In this document: positions 41,785 through 50,286 of the stretch, in pieces
How the letters are laid out: each line of letters begins with the position of its first letter
Numbering within the stretch: position 1 is the stretch's first letter
Assembly (NCBI RefSeq): GCF_031885415.1
Contig: NZ_CP116871.1
Location: 2,232,001 to 2,296,000 of the forward strand
Reading direction: 5' to 3'
Source of the DNA: Microbacterium forte
GTDB taxonomy: Bacteria > Actinomycetota > Actinomycetes > Actinomycetales > Microbacteriaceae
DNA: 64,000 nucleotides
Position numbers and translations under genes: made by a program
The notes under the pieces: generated by a model
The model's database searches: none
What the model was told of the DNA's origin: nothing
The model's input: the letters and a program-made list of their open reading frames with translations, nothing else

Positions 41785-42786
41785 ATGGCCCTCACCGCAC
41801 ACTCCACCATCGGCGACTGGCTGAACGACCCGACCGGCGGGCCACTCATCCGCGCACTCTTCGAGCAGACGGGCGCCGACCCCGAGCTCCTCACCCCCGT
41901 ACTCGGACTCCCGCTGCAGCAGCTCGTCGCCATGAGCCAGGGCGCGATGCCGCAGTCAATCGTCGATGACCTCGTGCGCGCAGCCAACGGCGGCGAGATC
42001 CCCGAGCCCGGCGAGTCCGAGGGCTGGACCGAGAAGCCCACCACCGGACGTTTCGCCGGCAAGACCGTGATAGTCACGGGCGCAGCATCCGGAATCGGCA
42101 AGGCCACCGCATCCCGCATCGCCCGCGAAGGTGGACGAGTCATCGCCTCCGACATCGCCGGCGACAAGCTCGACGCGCTGAAGGCCGAGCTGCCGGATGC
42201 CGACATCACCACCGTCGCCGGCGACCTCACCAAGCAGGACGCGATCGACGCCGTCATCGCCGCCGCAGGCGACCGCATCGACGCCCTCGCGAACGTCGCC
42301 GGCATCAACGACGACTTCTCTCCCGCAGACGAGACGACGGATGCCGTCTGGGACCGCGTCATCGCCATCAACCTCACCGCCCCCTTCAAGCTCATGCGCG
42401 CGGTGCTGCCGATCATGGAGAAGGCCGGCCGCGGCTCGATCCTCAACGTCTCGAGCGAAGCGGGTCTGCGCGGCAACTCGTCGGGCAACGCCTACACGGC
42501 CAGCAAGCACGGCATCATCGGCGTCACGAAGTCCGCGGCGTTCATGTACGGGCCGAAGGGCATCCGCGTGAACTCCGTCGCTCCCGGCGGCGTCGCCACC
42601 GGCATCCCGATGCCCCCGAACATGTCGGAGTACGGCTCCGGTCGTCTCGCTCCGTTCCAGCAGGCGATCCCGACGGTTGCGACTGCCGAGCACCTCGCCG
42701 CGTCGATCACGTTCCTGCTGTCGGACGACGCAGTGAACATCAACGGTGCGGTGCTGGCATCCGATGGGGGATGGTCGGTGCAGTAA
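41785..42786 (+). CDS. SDR oxidoreductase with an N-terminal helical domain
   Basis: 333 aa. Residues about 1-80 are a helical extension (HSTIGDWLNDPTGGPLIRAL, LPLQQLVAMSQGAMP) whose function I do not know. The classical SDR domain follows: VTGAASGIGKATA, NVAG (replacing NNAG), NVSSEAG and YTASK. The ending GAVLASDGGWSV is typical. GC returns to the genomic norm here, marking the end of the restriction region. AGGAG lies before the ATG. In 41555-41784 I see only a promoter-like AT-rich stretch. Confidence 0.9.
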   Translation: MALTAHSTIGDWLNDPTGGPLIRALFEQTGADPELLTPVLGLPLQQLVAMSQGAMPQSIVDDLVRAANGGEIPEPGESEGWTEKPTTGRFAGKTVIVTGAASGIGKATASRIAREGGRVIASDIAGDKLDALKAELPDADITTVAGDLTKQDAIDAVIAAAGDRIDALANVAGINDDFSPADETTDAVWDRVIAINLTAPFKLMRAVLPIMEKAGRGSILNVSSEAGLRGNSSGNAYTASKHGIIGVTKSAAFMYGPKGIRVNSVAPGGVATGIPMPPNMSEYGSGRLAPFQQAIPTVATAEHLAASITFLLSDDAVNINGAVLASDGGWSVQ

Positions 42787-42789
42787 GCG

Positions 42790-43065
42790 TCAGTCTTGGA
42801 GGCCGGCACGGCTGCCGTGCCGGCCTTCGAACTCACCGATCGCTCGACGCGCCTTGCGCAGCTCGAAGATCCCGGCGCCCACTCCGGCGCCGAAGACCAC
42901 GAGGCTGATCCACCGATAGACCGCGCTCGGATCCAGCGCGATCGCGACGACCCATCCTGCGAGCAGGACAGTCGAGAACACGATCGTGTAGAGCGCGAAG
43001 TTCTTGCGGCGTTGCAACGCGATGCGCTGCTGAATCAGGGAGGGCTCGGCGGTGGGCTCGCTCAT
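42790..43065 (-). CDS. Small two-helix membrane protein
   Basis: 91 aa, unrecognised. Two hydrophobic segments (about 23-43 and 50-67: LYTIVFSTVLLAGWVVAIAL and ISLVVFGAGVGAGIFEL) are flanked by a basic N-terminal loop (QRRKNFA) and a C-terminal basic tail. It converges on the SDR gene, with 3 bp between stops. The start is the ATG at 43065. Confidence 0.75.
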   Translation of the reverse strand: MSEPTAEPSLIQQRIALQRRKNFALYTIVFSTVLLAGWVVAIALDPSAVYRWISLVVFGAGVGAGIFELRKARRAIGEFEGRHGSRAGLQD

Positions 43066-43139
43066 GGGGCGAGCCTAGACCGCTCCATCGCTCGAAGGCT
43101 CAGGTCGCCGCCTCTCACGACGGATGACAGACTGACCCC

Positions 43140-43451
43140 ATGCCCGAGCGTCCGGAGATTGTCTGCATCTGCGGATCCATGCGATTCCTCGACGACATGC
43201 GTGCGGTGAGCCAGAGCCTGGCTCTTGCGGGCCACATCGTCCTCCGGCCCTCCGAGATCGACGGCCCGATCACCGACGCACAGAAGGCCGCGCTCGGTGA
43301 GTTGCATCTGCGCCGAATCGATCTCGCCGACCGCGTCGAGGTCGTGAACCGGGGCGAGCACTACGGCGAATCGACGCTCCGCGAGATCGCCTACGCAGAA
43401 GCCGCGGGCAAGCCCGTAACCTTCGTCGGCCTCGCCTGGGGCTCGCAGTAG
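43140..43451 (+). CDS. Nucleoside 2-deoxyribosyltransferase-like (DUF4406-type) protein
   Basis: 103 aa, one small Rossmann-like domain. ICGSMRF after the first strand, the D of RIDLADRV and GESTLREIAYAEAAGKPV fit the DUF4406/nucleoside deoxyribosyltransferase-like fold (the G-E-S/T-x-x-E-I-x-Y-A motif binds the base or phosphate). The ATG at 43140 follows a 75-bp gap. It may act on a modified nucleotide; no partner gene clarifies this. Confidence 0.75.
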   Translation: MPERPEIVCICGSMRFLDDMRAVSQSLALAGHIVLRPSEIDGPITDAQKAALGELHLRRIDLADRVEVVNRGEHYGESTLREIAYAEAAGKPVTFVGLAWGSQ

Positions 43452-43483
43452 TCCTCACATCTCCGCCGCCTACCCTGGCTCTC

Positions 43484-43864
43484 ATGAAGAAGCTCCCCAC
43501 GCTCGCGTCGCTGGCCGTCGGCATCCTGGTGCTCTCCGGATGCTCGCAGGCGTCGACCATCGCCGCCTGCGGTCAGATCGCCGCTCAGGCCGCGCAGGTG
43601 ACCGGTGTGATCGGCAGCGTCAGCTCGCCGACTCCCGAGGCCGCGCAGGCAGCGCTCGACGAGGTCAAGAACGTCGCCGAGAACATCCGCGGTGTCGACG
43701 GACCCAAGGAGTTCGTCACGCTCCGCGACTCGTGGACGACGAGCATCGACGCATTCGCTGCCGAGGGCGAGAAGGCCATCGCGGGTGATATCACAGGCCT
43801 GGACGCGGCGACGACAGAGATGCGCGCGGCGACCGACGCGATGCTCGCGTACTGCACGACCTAA
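43484..43864 (+). CDS. Small secreted lipoprotein
   Basis: 126 aa. The signal peptide ends in LVLSGC, a clear lipobox, giving a lipid-anchored mature protein of about 107 residues. The mature chain is helical, with Ala-rich amphipathic stretches (AQAALDEVKNVAENIRG) and two further Cys (C29 and the near-terminal C124) that could pair. Function unknown. It is co-directional with the preceding gene, 32 bp away. Confidence 0.8.
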   Translation: MKKLPTLASLAVGILVLSGCSQASTIAACGQIAAQAAQVTGVIGSVSSPTPEAAQAALDEVKNVAENIRGVDGPKEFVTLRDSWTTSIDAFAAEGEKAIAGDITGLDAATTEMRAATDAMLAYCTT

Positions 43865-43874
43865 CCGCAGCCCG

Positions 43875-44123
43875 TCACTCGTCCCATCGAACGCTCATCG
43901 CAGTCTCGAAGCTGCCATCGATCACCCGTCCCCCTTCGAACCCGGATTCCTCGTCCACCGGGTTCTCCGACGCACCCTCGGCGTGGCAAGTCCGCCGCAT
44001 CGGCCGACTCGCTCGTCTGCCAGTAGTCGACGACGCGAATCGCGCCGTGGTCGCGACGCACCGCCGCCATCCGCGCCCGAAGTCGAGATAGGCGCCCTTG
44101 CTTTCCGTTGGCGCCGGGACCAT
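43875..44123 (-). pseudogene. Possible degraded gene with frameshifts
   Basis: In the 410 bp between the lipoprotein and the reverse transcriptase, protein-like segments appear on the minus strand in two frames: KGAYLDFGRGW (frame ending 43875), then AAVRRDHGAIRVVDYWQTSE (frame ending 43861), then SGFEGGRVIDGSFETAMSV (first frame again). Two compensating shifts would give one continuous protein of about 80 aa. I do not recognise it. Sequencing error is an alternative. Confidence 0.35.
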
Positions 44124-44275
44124 CGTGGGATGTCGGCGGCGACCATGCTCGGCTCCCGTGAGCGGCGTCGAGTACTCGCGGTCGCGGTATCCGCCAGCGC
44201 CCTCGGCCGATCAGGGCGGTCTAGAGCGCGATGCCGACCCGGTAGCGCGAGCTACTCGTTGCGGAAGGCATGACG

Positions 44276-45826
44276 CTACTTAGCGAGGTCCTCCTCGCCG
44301 TAAAGATAGACGGGGGCTCGGCCGGAGACGGCTCGAAGGCCATGAGTGCTCACGGCTAACCTGATCACTGAGGCGATCTTTCTCACGCTTGGAATGCGTA
44401 GGTCGATGGAGTCACCAGTCCGAGACGAAACGGTTTGGAAGCCGATCAGCTGATGCCTGCCGACGCCATGGGGGGCGGGCGTGCGTAGTCTCGCAGCCCG
44501 AAGTAGCCGCGCTCTCTTTCGCATAGCCAGCCAGATCTGAGATGCGATCCACTCATCGAGATGACGGAGCCCCTCCGCGTCGTCCACCAGCGGAAAGAAG
44601 GACATGACGCCTTCAAAGGACATCGGCGGGATGGCGCCTCTTTGAAACTTGCGAACCTCCTTCTCGGTGAGGGGGCCGTAAAGGTATCGGCGGAGTTGCC
44701 AGAGCAAAGTCACGTAGTCGCGATCTACCGAACTCAGGCGGGATGGCTCCTGTGTTCCCGCGAGCGGCTCGAGCAAGAGGTTATTGAAGATCAGCGCGCC
44801 GACACGCCGCTTGATCCGGTCGACCGATGCTGGCTTCATCTGCACTGAGCGAAGGCCAATGCGGTGCCCGAGGTAGTCGACCTCCTTCGTCGCAGCCATT
44901 TCGACGTGCACGGTCTCGGACTTGGTCAGTAGACGGATACCCGGGCTCTTCTTGACGTTGATCGGAGAACCTATACGCGCCGACGCCTCATGCAATATAG
45001 ACGCGGCCGCACCAACCTTCCCGTAGTCCGTACTCCAGATGAGTGTGTCGTCGGCGTATCGAACGAACCCCACGCCAAGACGTTCGAGCCCACGATCCAG
45101 ATCGGCCGCCGCGATGTTCGCCAGGAACAGACTTAGCGATGTGCCCTGGGGGATGCCTTGGGAGCGAGCTCTTCCCGCAATCATCCCGCTGCTCGTGGCA
45201 ACGTATGGCTCTGGAGTCTTTAAGAACTGCTCGATGACGTGATGCTCGAGCGGAGTGCGCGTTAGCCCGAGCTTGTCGAGCATTTCCAGGAGATAGTCGT
45301 GGTCGACGGTGTCGAAGAACCTGCTGAAATCGTACTCAGCGACAAATAGACGGTGCTCTCGAGCAAGCTCAGTGGTGATGTAGGAGATGGCGTCGTGCGG
45401 CCCGACGTCTGGACGGTATGCATACGCACGCGCGCTCAGCCGAGCGAGGTTCTTTCTCGTCAGCGATCGGAGCATCCGATTCGAAATAACCTCGTCCGCG
45501 ATCTGGAAAGTGCTGATGAGCCTCTCGCCCCCGTCCGCCTTGGGAACATAGAACCCAGCTGGGGGACGCGGCTCATAGCTTCGGTCACGCAGTCTCTCCG
45601 TGATTGCGTGCCCAATCCGATGACGGCGCGAGCGGACGATGTATGGGTTGAATCCAGGATCGATGTCCCAGGTTTCGGGTCGGTGCAACGGAAGCCGTTC
45701 GGGGCGTCCAGTGCTTCGCCGACTCCGCCGGCGGTTCTCGTCATACACGGACTTTGCATAGGTCTCGTGCTCGACGATCAATCGAGTTGACGTCTCCAAG
45801 AGCCGCTCATCCAGCTGCCACCACAT
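44276..45826 (-). CDS. Stand-alone reverse transcriptase (candidate defence RT)
   Basis: 516 aa from the ATG at 45826, which has GAAGGAG 7 nt upstream; a longer frame to 45880 lacks a ribosome site. RT motifs are all intact: fingers FYVPKADGGERLISTFQIAD (about 92-111), motif A VAEYDFSRFFDTVDH (D166), motif B GIPQGTSLSLFLANI (224-238), motif C VRYADD (YADD 257-260), motif D INVKKSPGIR, and motif E VDYLGHRI. About 175 further residues form a C-terminal domain I cannot name. It has no HNH or maturase endonuclease, and lacks the VTG and NAxxH marks of retrons. It resembles the unknown-group/DRT enzymes. Confidence 0.9.
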   Translation of the reverse strand: MWWQLDERLLETSTRLIVEHETYAKSVYDENRRRSRRSTGRPERLPLHRPETWDIDPGFNPYIVRSRRHRIGHAITERLRDRSYEPRPPAGFYVPKADGGERLISTFQIADEVISNRMLRSLTRKNLARLSARAYAYRPDVGPHDAISYITTELAREHRLFVAEYDFSRFFDTVDHDYLLEMLDKLGLTRTPLEHHVIEQFLKTPEPYVATSSGMIAGRARSQGIPQGTSLSLFLANIAAADLDRGLERLGVGFVRYADDTLIWSTDYGKVGAAASILHEASARIGSPINVKKSPGIRLLTKSETVHVEMAATKEVDYLGHRIGLRSVQMKPASVDRIKRRVGALIFNNLLLEPLAGTQEPSRLSSVDRDYVTLLWQLRRYLYGPLTEKEVRKFQRGAIPPMSFEGVMSFFPLVDDAEGLRHLDEWIASQIWLAMRKRARLLRAARLRTPAPHGVGRHQLIGFQTVSSRTGDSIDLRIPSVRKIASVIRLAVSTHGLRAVSGRAPVYLYGEEDLAK

Positions 45827-45844
45827 GCGCTCTCCTTCGGACGA

Positions 45845-46042
45845 GGCTGGGAGCGGCGGCGCCGCCCCCAGCCGCAGCATCGAGTCCAGGCAAAATGTGC
45901 TTCACGCAGGTTGTCGACTCGCGAAGACAACCCCAGTGGTGGCGGGGCGGTGATCAACCGGGATCCGCTACCAAAATGGACTGGCGCCTAGTTCCGCTTG
46001 GAACCTATGCGAGATAGTAGCGGAAGGCGGCGGGCCTTTCGC
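45845..46042 (-). other. Hairpin-rich upstream region of the RT gene (possible ncRNA)
   Basis: The 330-bp gap between the divergent RT and HEPN-like genes holds four stems: GGCTGGG...CCCAGCC with GGCGGCGCCGCC inside (45845-45873), GGTTGTC-N10-GACAACC (45909-45932), GTTCC-GCTT-GGAAC (45991-46004) and GCGGAAGGC...GCCTTTCGC (46020-46042, one G-T pair). I see no open reading frame with a ribosome site. The density of stems is compatible with a structured RNA template or cofactor made in the RT direction, but this is inference. Confidence 0.45.
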
Positions 46043-46155
46043 AGTCCCACGGGGTCGCCCCACTCAGTACCGACCGGGTCACTCAATCGATCAGTTCGTG
46101 CGTAGGCGACGGGTGCGATGATTCGAGACAGAGGGCGCAGATCAGAGGTGGAGAC

Positions 46156-46821
46156 TTGGACGACGCAGCAACGGGACCTTCATTGAGCGGGGAGAGCTCG
46201 AGCTTCCTCGGCCCGCATGAGCGAGCCGTGGTGATCCAGACTCCGTCCTCGGTCTCTCTGCGCGACCTCGCCAGTTACGAGCGGGATTTCGAGCTCGCGG
46301 CGGGATACCTACGTCAGTACCTATCCGGTGACATCGAGGTTGACCGCACGTTCGCATCTCCCCTAGACGCGCTCTGGACCGCGGCAGTAGTCATCTATGC
46401 GCGCGCGTTCTCAAAGGGAGTGAGAGTTACGGACGGGCCGTCCGTCGACCAGCTGTCATCTGCAGATCGAGAGTTGCATGATTACGTCATAGATCTGCGA
46501 AACAAGTATCTTGCTCACTCCGTCAACGGATTTGAGCACACCGATGTCGTAGCGTTTCTAGTCGATTCGCCGCACCACCCCCGCGCGCTAGGAGGGATCG
46601 GAACGATCCACACAGCGCTGAGCAGGATGGAGCGGAGCTCCTGCGAGCGTTTCCTTTCGCTCTGCGAATCACATCTGGATGGGCTTCAAAAGCGATCAAG
46701 TGCCCTACATCGTCAGATCGCAGAGGAACTCATCGCAACCGGCGCGGCGAACGTCTACGCGCTGCCGGACCACACATCCCCGATTATCGATCAACGGGCA
46801 TCTCGATCTCGACGCAAGTGA
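46156..46821 (+). CDS. HEPN-like hypothetical protein divergent from the RT
   Basis: 221 aa. The central helix pair includes VIDLRNKYLAHSVNGFE, with R115-N-K-Y-L-A-H121, fitting the HEPN R-x4-6-H motif and resembling AbiV/AbiU2-like or DUF4145-like proteins (R-N-K-x-x-A-H). The rest is helical (ASYERDFELAAGYLRQYL, MERSSCERFLSLCES). It starts at TTG 46156 after GAGGTGGAG. It shares the hairpin-rich region with the RT on the other strand. Whether it works with the RT is not known. Confidence 0.6.
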   Translation: MDDAATGPSLSGESSSFLGPHERAVVIQTPSSVSLRDLASYERDFELAAGYLRQYLSGDIEVDRTFASPLDALWTAAVVIYARAFSKGVRVTDGPSVDQLSSADRELHDYVIDLRNKYLAHSVNGFEHTDVVAFLVDSPHHPRALGGIGTIHTALSRMERSSCERFLSLCESHLDGLQKRSSALHRQIAEELIATGAANVYALPDHTSPIIDQRASRSRRK

Positions 46822-46869
46822 CCACAATTCGTCACACGAGCCGCCGTCCACGTTGGATGGTGCCGTCAC

Positions 46870-47439
46870 CTACCGGGCGATGCCTCGCAGCAGCCGCGTC
46901 ACCGTCTCCTCGACCCGCTCTGCACTCAACGGCTGACCGATCAACGCCGCGTACGACGCCATGGCGATGAGCTGGTCGGCGATCGCGTCGGCATCCACGT
47001 CTGCCCGCACCTGACCGTCGACCAGTCCACGCGCGATCCGTTCGGCGACCCACGAGCGGATCGGAGCCGCGAGACGCTCGTTGAGCGCCAGGCCGAGTTC
47101 GTGGTCGGTGGCGGTCACCGCGATCAGCGCCCGGGCGAGTGCGACACCTTCGGGCCTTGCGAGCCCGTCTGATATGGCCGAGAACCACGCATGCAGGTCG
47201 GCCCGGATGTCGTCGCTCATCGCGACGGCGGGGTCGGCCCCTGGCAGGTCTCCTTCGAGCAGCGCCTCTCCGAGGATCGCCGCCTTCGACGGCCACCAGC
47301 GGTAGATCGTCTGCTTGGCGACTCCCGCTGTCTCAGCGAGCCCCTCGATCGTCACCGCTTCGTAGGCACCGGCCACCACGGCAGCGCGCATCGCCTCGAG
47401 CACGGACTGGCGCGCGGCTTCACTTCGGGGACGGGGCAC
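46870..47439 (-). CDS. TetR-family regulator
   Basis: 189 aa. The N-terminal HTH reads TIEGLAETAGVAKQTIYRWWPSK (residues about 29-51), with the usual YRWWPSK of this subfamily; the remainder is a ligand-binding helical domain. The GTG at 47439 is the likely start. It is followed by nothing on the same strand, and the RibD-like gene upstream lies 27 bp before its start on the same strand, so the two may be co-transcribed. The ligand is unknown. Confidence 0.9.
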   Translation of the reverse strand: MPRPRSEAARQSVLEAMRAAVVAGAYEAVTIEGLAETAGVAKQTIYRWWPSKAAILGEALLEGDLPGADPAVAMSDDIRADLHAWFSAISDGLARPEGVALARALIAVTATDHELGLALNERLAAPIRSWVAERIARGLVDGQVRADVDADAIADQLIAMASYAALIGQPLSAERVEETVTRLLRGIAR

Positions 47440-47466
47440 CTGAACAGGCTACCGAGCCGAACACCC

Positions 47467-48027
47467 TCAGCTGCGCGGGCGGTAGGTGTGCGCGACCGCT
47501 CCCGACGCGAACTCCCGTCGCTCGACGAGCTCGAGCCGCGTCCGCTCACTGAGCCCGTCGAGCAGCCTCGGCCCGTGCCCGGCGATGATCGGATGCATGA
47601 CGAAGGTGTACTCGTCGATCAGCCCCAGCTCGGCCAACGCGAGAGGGAGGGTCACGCCGCCCACCGACAGCCCCTCGCCCGGCTGATTCTTGAGCGCGCG
47701 AATCGCCTCGGCCAGGTCACCCTGAACGAGCTCGGCGTTCCAGTCGACCGCATCCAGCGTGCGCGAAACGACGTGCTTCGGCACGCGGTCGATGGCCTCG
47801 GCGAACGGGATCTCCCATTCCTGCATCCAGTCGGGCCACACTCCGGATGCCGGGCGACGCCACGCACCCTGCATCATCTCGTAGGTCGTTCGGCCGTAGA
47901 TGACGGCATCCGCTCGCTCCATCTCAGACGTCCAGAAGCCCATCAGCTCCTCATCCGGAGCGACGCCCGCCTCGTGGTGGACACATCCATCGAGAGTGAC
48001 GTTGATCGAGTAGCGCAGTGGTCTCAT
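47467..48027 (-). CDS. Dihydrofolate reductase-fold (RibD C-terminal) protein
   Basis: 186 aa, a stand-alone RibD_C/DHFR-like domain. Motifs include MRPLRYSINVTLDGCVHHE at the N-terminus, ADAVIYGRTTYEMM, and LSVGGVTLPLALAELGLIDEY. Most such proteins are NADPH-dependent reductases of unknown substrate and are not folate enzymes. The start is the ATG at 48027. The TetR gene downstream, only 27 bp away, may control it. Confidence 0.9.
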   Translation of the reverse strand: MRPLRYSINVTLDGCVHHEAGVAPDEELMGFWTSEMERADAVIYGRTTYEMMQGAWRRPASGVWPDWMQEWEIPFAEAIDRVPKHVVSRTLDAVDWNAELVQGDLAEAIRALKNQPGEGLSVGGVTLPLALAELGLIDEYTFVMHPIIAGHGPRLLDGLSERTRLELVERREFASGAVAHTYRPRS

Positions 48028-48170
48028 CTCGCCGATCTCCTTCGATGCGGGCGGTGGTTTTGCAGGATGGGACTCAGATTACTTTCGGGGGTCGACCGCT
48101 GGAAGCCCACGATCCAACTGCGGAGGCGCGCTCGAAACGCGGCCGCCGCCAGCTAGCCACCACTGACGAC

Positions 48171-48491
48171 TCAGGCCCGGTTTCCCATTCGGAGCTCGTG
48201 CGCCTGCTGGGCACGAACCTCTTCAGCATGGCGCGCTGCATCTGCATCGGTATGGGCCCCGAGGGCCGAGCGGGTCTGGAGCCCCACAGCACGCGCGTGC
48301 ATAGCGAGCAGACCCGCGAGGACACCGATACCGATGAGCGTCGAGCCAATGGACAGGCTGAAGCCGGCGGTGCGCAACTGCTCCGAATCAATGTCGAGCA
48401 AAGATCTGCTCGGCCACGACAGGTACCCGTCGATTGCAAAACCGGCACCGACGACCAGCGCGATGATCGTCGTCCAAACCAGAAGTCTCAT
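48171..48491 (-). CDS. Small membrane protein
   Basis: 106 aa, unrecognised. Two hydrophobic segments (about 4-22, WTTIIALVVGAGFAIDGYL, and 46-64, LSIGSTLIGIGVLAGLLAM) are followed by a polar, Ala/His-rich tail (HTDADAARHAEEVRAQQAHE) that may be a short coiled coil in the cytoplasm. It is 143 bp from the RibD-like gene on the same strand. Confidence 0.65.
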   Translation of the reverse strand: MRLLVWTTIIALVVGAGFAIDGYLSWPSRSLLDIDSEQLRTAGFSLSIGSTLIGIGVLAGLLAMHARAVGLQTRSALGAHTDADAARHAEEVRAQQAHELRMGNRA

Positions 48492-48576
48492 GGACGGATC
48501 CTATTGGGCGACCAGCCGCGGCGATCCGGAGCAAGCCCCCTGTTCCGCACGCGCCGGCCGCTCTAGTGTGACCGGC

Positions 48577-48963
48577 ATGTTGAAGATCGTGTCGATCGTG
48601 ATCCGCGTGAACGACCTCCCGGCGCAGTCGCTCTTCTGGCAGGCGGCCCTCGACTATGTCGAGCGCGAACCGGCATCCGACGACTGGGTCGTGCTGAAGC
48701 CGCGCGACGCGGACGCCCCCTGCATCGCGCTCGACGCCCACCATTCGGAGCGGGTACTGCCGCCGCGCATCCACCTCGACATCTACGCCGAGGATCAGGA
48801 TGCCGAAGTGCGCCGCCTGGCCGAACTCGGCGCCCGGGAGGTGCACTGGGACAACCTGCCCGACGATGCCGACTACGTGATCATGGAAGACCCCGAGGGC
48901 AACCGTTTCTGTGTCGTGGACCGACCGGACTGGGCGGGGTGGGAGCGGGCTCGGGCCGAGTGA
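48577..48963 (+). CDS. VOC-family (glyoxalase/bleomycin-resistance fold) protein
   Basis: 128 aa in two babbb modules. The first reads IVSIVIRVNDLPAQSLFWQA; the second holds HLDIYAEDQDAEVRRLAELG and ends MEDPEGNRFCVVDR, the common C-terminal signature. The start is the ATG at 48577; the longer frame upstream crosses the divergent gene. Members bind metal and serve as dioxygenases, lyases or drug-binding proteins. The role here is not readable. A strong hairpin follows. Confidence 0.9.
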   Translation: MLKIVSIVIRVNDLPAQSLFWQAALDYVEREPASDDWVVLKPRDADAPCIALDAHHSERVLPPRIHLDIYAEDQDAEVRRLAELGAREVHWDNLPDDADYVIMEDPEGNRFCVVDRPDWAGWERARAE

Positions 48964-49000
48964 CGCACCCCCTCGTCGGCACTCAGATCGCCAGACGTTG

Positions 49001-49044
49001 TCGAGCGGACCCCGGGAGAGTGCGAGCGCTCGAGGTCCGCTCGA
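49001..49044. terminator. Long hairpin after the VOC gene
   Basis: TCGAGCGGACC (49001-49011) pairs perfectly with GGTCCGCTCGA (49034-49044). The 22-nt loop holds another palindrome, CGAGCGCTCG (49023-49032). No U-run follows, so it would be a hairpin-only terminator of the kind common in high-GC actinobacteria. The remaining gap to 49314 shows only a promoter-like AT-richer stretch around 49240-49260 (GATATA). Confidence 0.55.
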
Positions 49045-49314
49045 ACGGTCGGGAGACATGTCAATCGGCGCCTTTGCCCGCCTTCGCGACCGCATGACGT
49101 AGCAAAGCACACATACGAGGACAGTGCAGTATCTTGCATCGCCGTCCGACCGGGGAGTGCGACGCGGTCCCACTCCGGCGCCGACGCTCTCGCCGACCGA
49201 GGCGCCATTCCGGTCTGAATCGTTACTTGTCCGACGCGTCCAGCAACCGATATACAGGTCAAAGCGCTCTGGGGGCGCTGGCGATTCGTCGCCTCACTGT
49301 CGAGGGGAACTCTC

Positions 49315-50283
49315 ATGTCACTGCCGCCTGCCTCCTGGCATCCAGATCCGCAGAATCCGCATCAGCTGCGCTGGTGGGACGGCCATCGCTGGACGGATGC
49401 CACATCGCCCTCGCCGGCTGCTGCCGTGACATCGCAGCTGTCGCACCCCGCTCCGGCCGCAGCATCCGTCGCATCGAAGCGACGCAGCGGGTGGCGCACG
49501 GCCGGCATCATCATCGGCGCACTCGTGGTCGGCGGGGTACTGGCCCGTGTGTCGCCGATCGCGATCCTCCTGGTGGCCACGGCGATGGTCGGGATCGCCC
49601 TCTATGTGATGGCCGCTCGCCCTCTGCCGGCACTGGGACTGCGGTCACGGATGTCGGGTGTGGTCGCCCTGGGTATGGCCGCTCTTCTGGTCACGGGTGG
49701 CGGCATCGCCAGCGCGAACGGCGGAGGCACTCCGACGGCATCCGAACCTCAGAACTTCGCGGCCGTGGCGACATCGACTCCGAAGCCCAGCCCGACCCCC
49801 ACGCCGACCACGTTCGAGACCGCGACCGAAGAGGTGCCCGTGCCGTTCGAGGCGGCCACGGTCGACGACCCGCAGCTCGATCAGGGCGCAACAGCACTCG
49901 TCTCCGCCGGTGTGAACGGTGTGAAGGTGATCACATACCGCGTGACCATGGTCGACGGTGTGGAAGTGTCTCGCGAGGTCGTCAGCGAAGCTGTCTCGTT
50001 GCAGCCGGTCAACGAGGTGACAGCGATCGGAAGCAAGGCTCCCGCACCGGTTGCCGTGCCCGCTCCTGCGCCCGCACCGGTGCCCGCACCGGTGCCGCTC
50101 GTGCAGCAGGGCGGTGGTGGCTGCGACTCGAACTACACCGGTGCATGCGTGCCGATCTCCAGTGACGTCGACTGCGCTGGCGGCAGCGGGAACGGACCGG
50201 CGTATGTGCAGGGCCCGGTGCAGATCGTCGGCTCGGACATCTACGACCTCGACCGCGACGGAGACGGGATCGCCTGCGACTAG
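49315..50283 (+). CDS. DUF2510-G5-Excalibur surface protein
   Basis: 322 aa. Residues 5-32 are a DUF2510 motif (PASWHPDPQNPHQLRWWDG). Hydrophobic segments at about 62-76, 82-100 and 114-132 follow. A Thr/Pro-rich linker (PKPSPTPTPTTF) leads to a G5 domain (about 170-241), then a Pro/Ala linker, then an Excalibur calcium-binding domain (about 268-322) with four Cys and DLDRDGDGIAC. The architecture suggests a membrane-anchored cell-surface protein, with the G5 and Excalibur domains facing the wall. GAGGGGAA precedes the ATG. Confidence 0.9.
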   Translation: MSLPPASWHPDPQNPHQLRWWDGHRWTDATSPSPAAAVTSQLSHPAPAAASVASKRRSGWRTAGIIIGALVVGGVLARVSPIAILLVATAMVGIALYVMAARPLPALGLRSRMSGVVALGMAALLVTGGGIASANGGGTPTASEPQNFAAVATSTPKPSPTPTPTTFETATEEVPVPFEAATVDDPQLDQGATALVSAGVNGVKVITYRVTMVDGVEVSREVVSEAVSLQPVNEVTAIGSKAPAPVAVPAPAPAPVPAPVPLVQQGGGGCDSNYTGACVPISSDVDCAGGSGNGPAYVQGPVQIVGSDIYDLDRDGDGIACD

Positions 50284-50286
50284 TCT

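Noticed and set aside
44276-45826. RT as a group II intron-encoded protein or a retron RT
   Set aside because: No endonuclease or intron domain V-like fold nearby, and the retron VTG and NAxxH motifs are missing.
45881-46155. tRNA or other structural RNA of known type
   Set aside because: I could not form a cloverleaf or recognise a known RNA family from the stems present.
43485-46155. Prophage or integrative element around the RT
   Set aside because: No integrase, portal, capsid or repeated att-like ends are visible.
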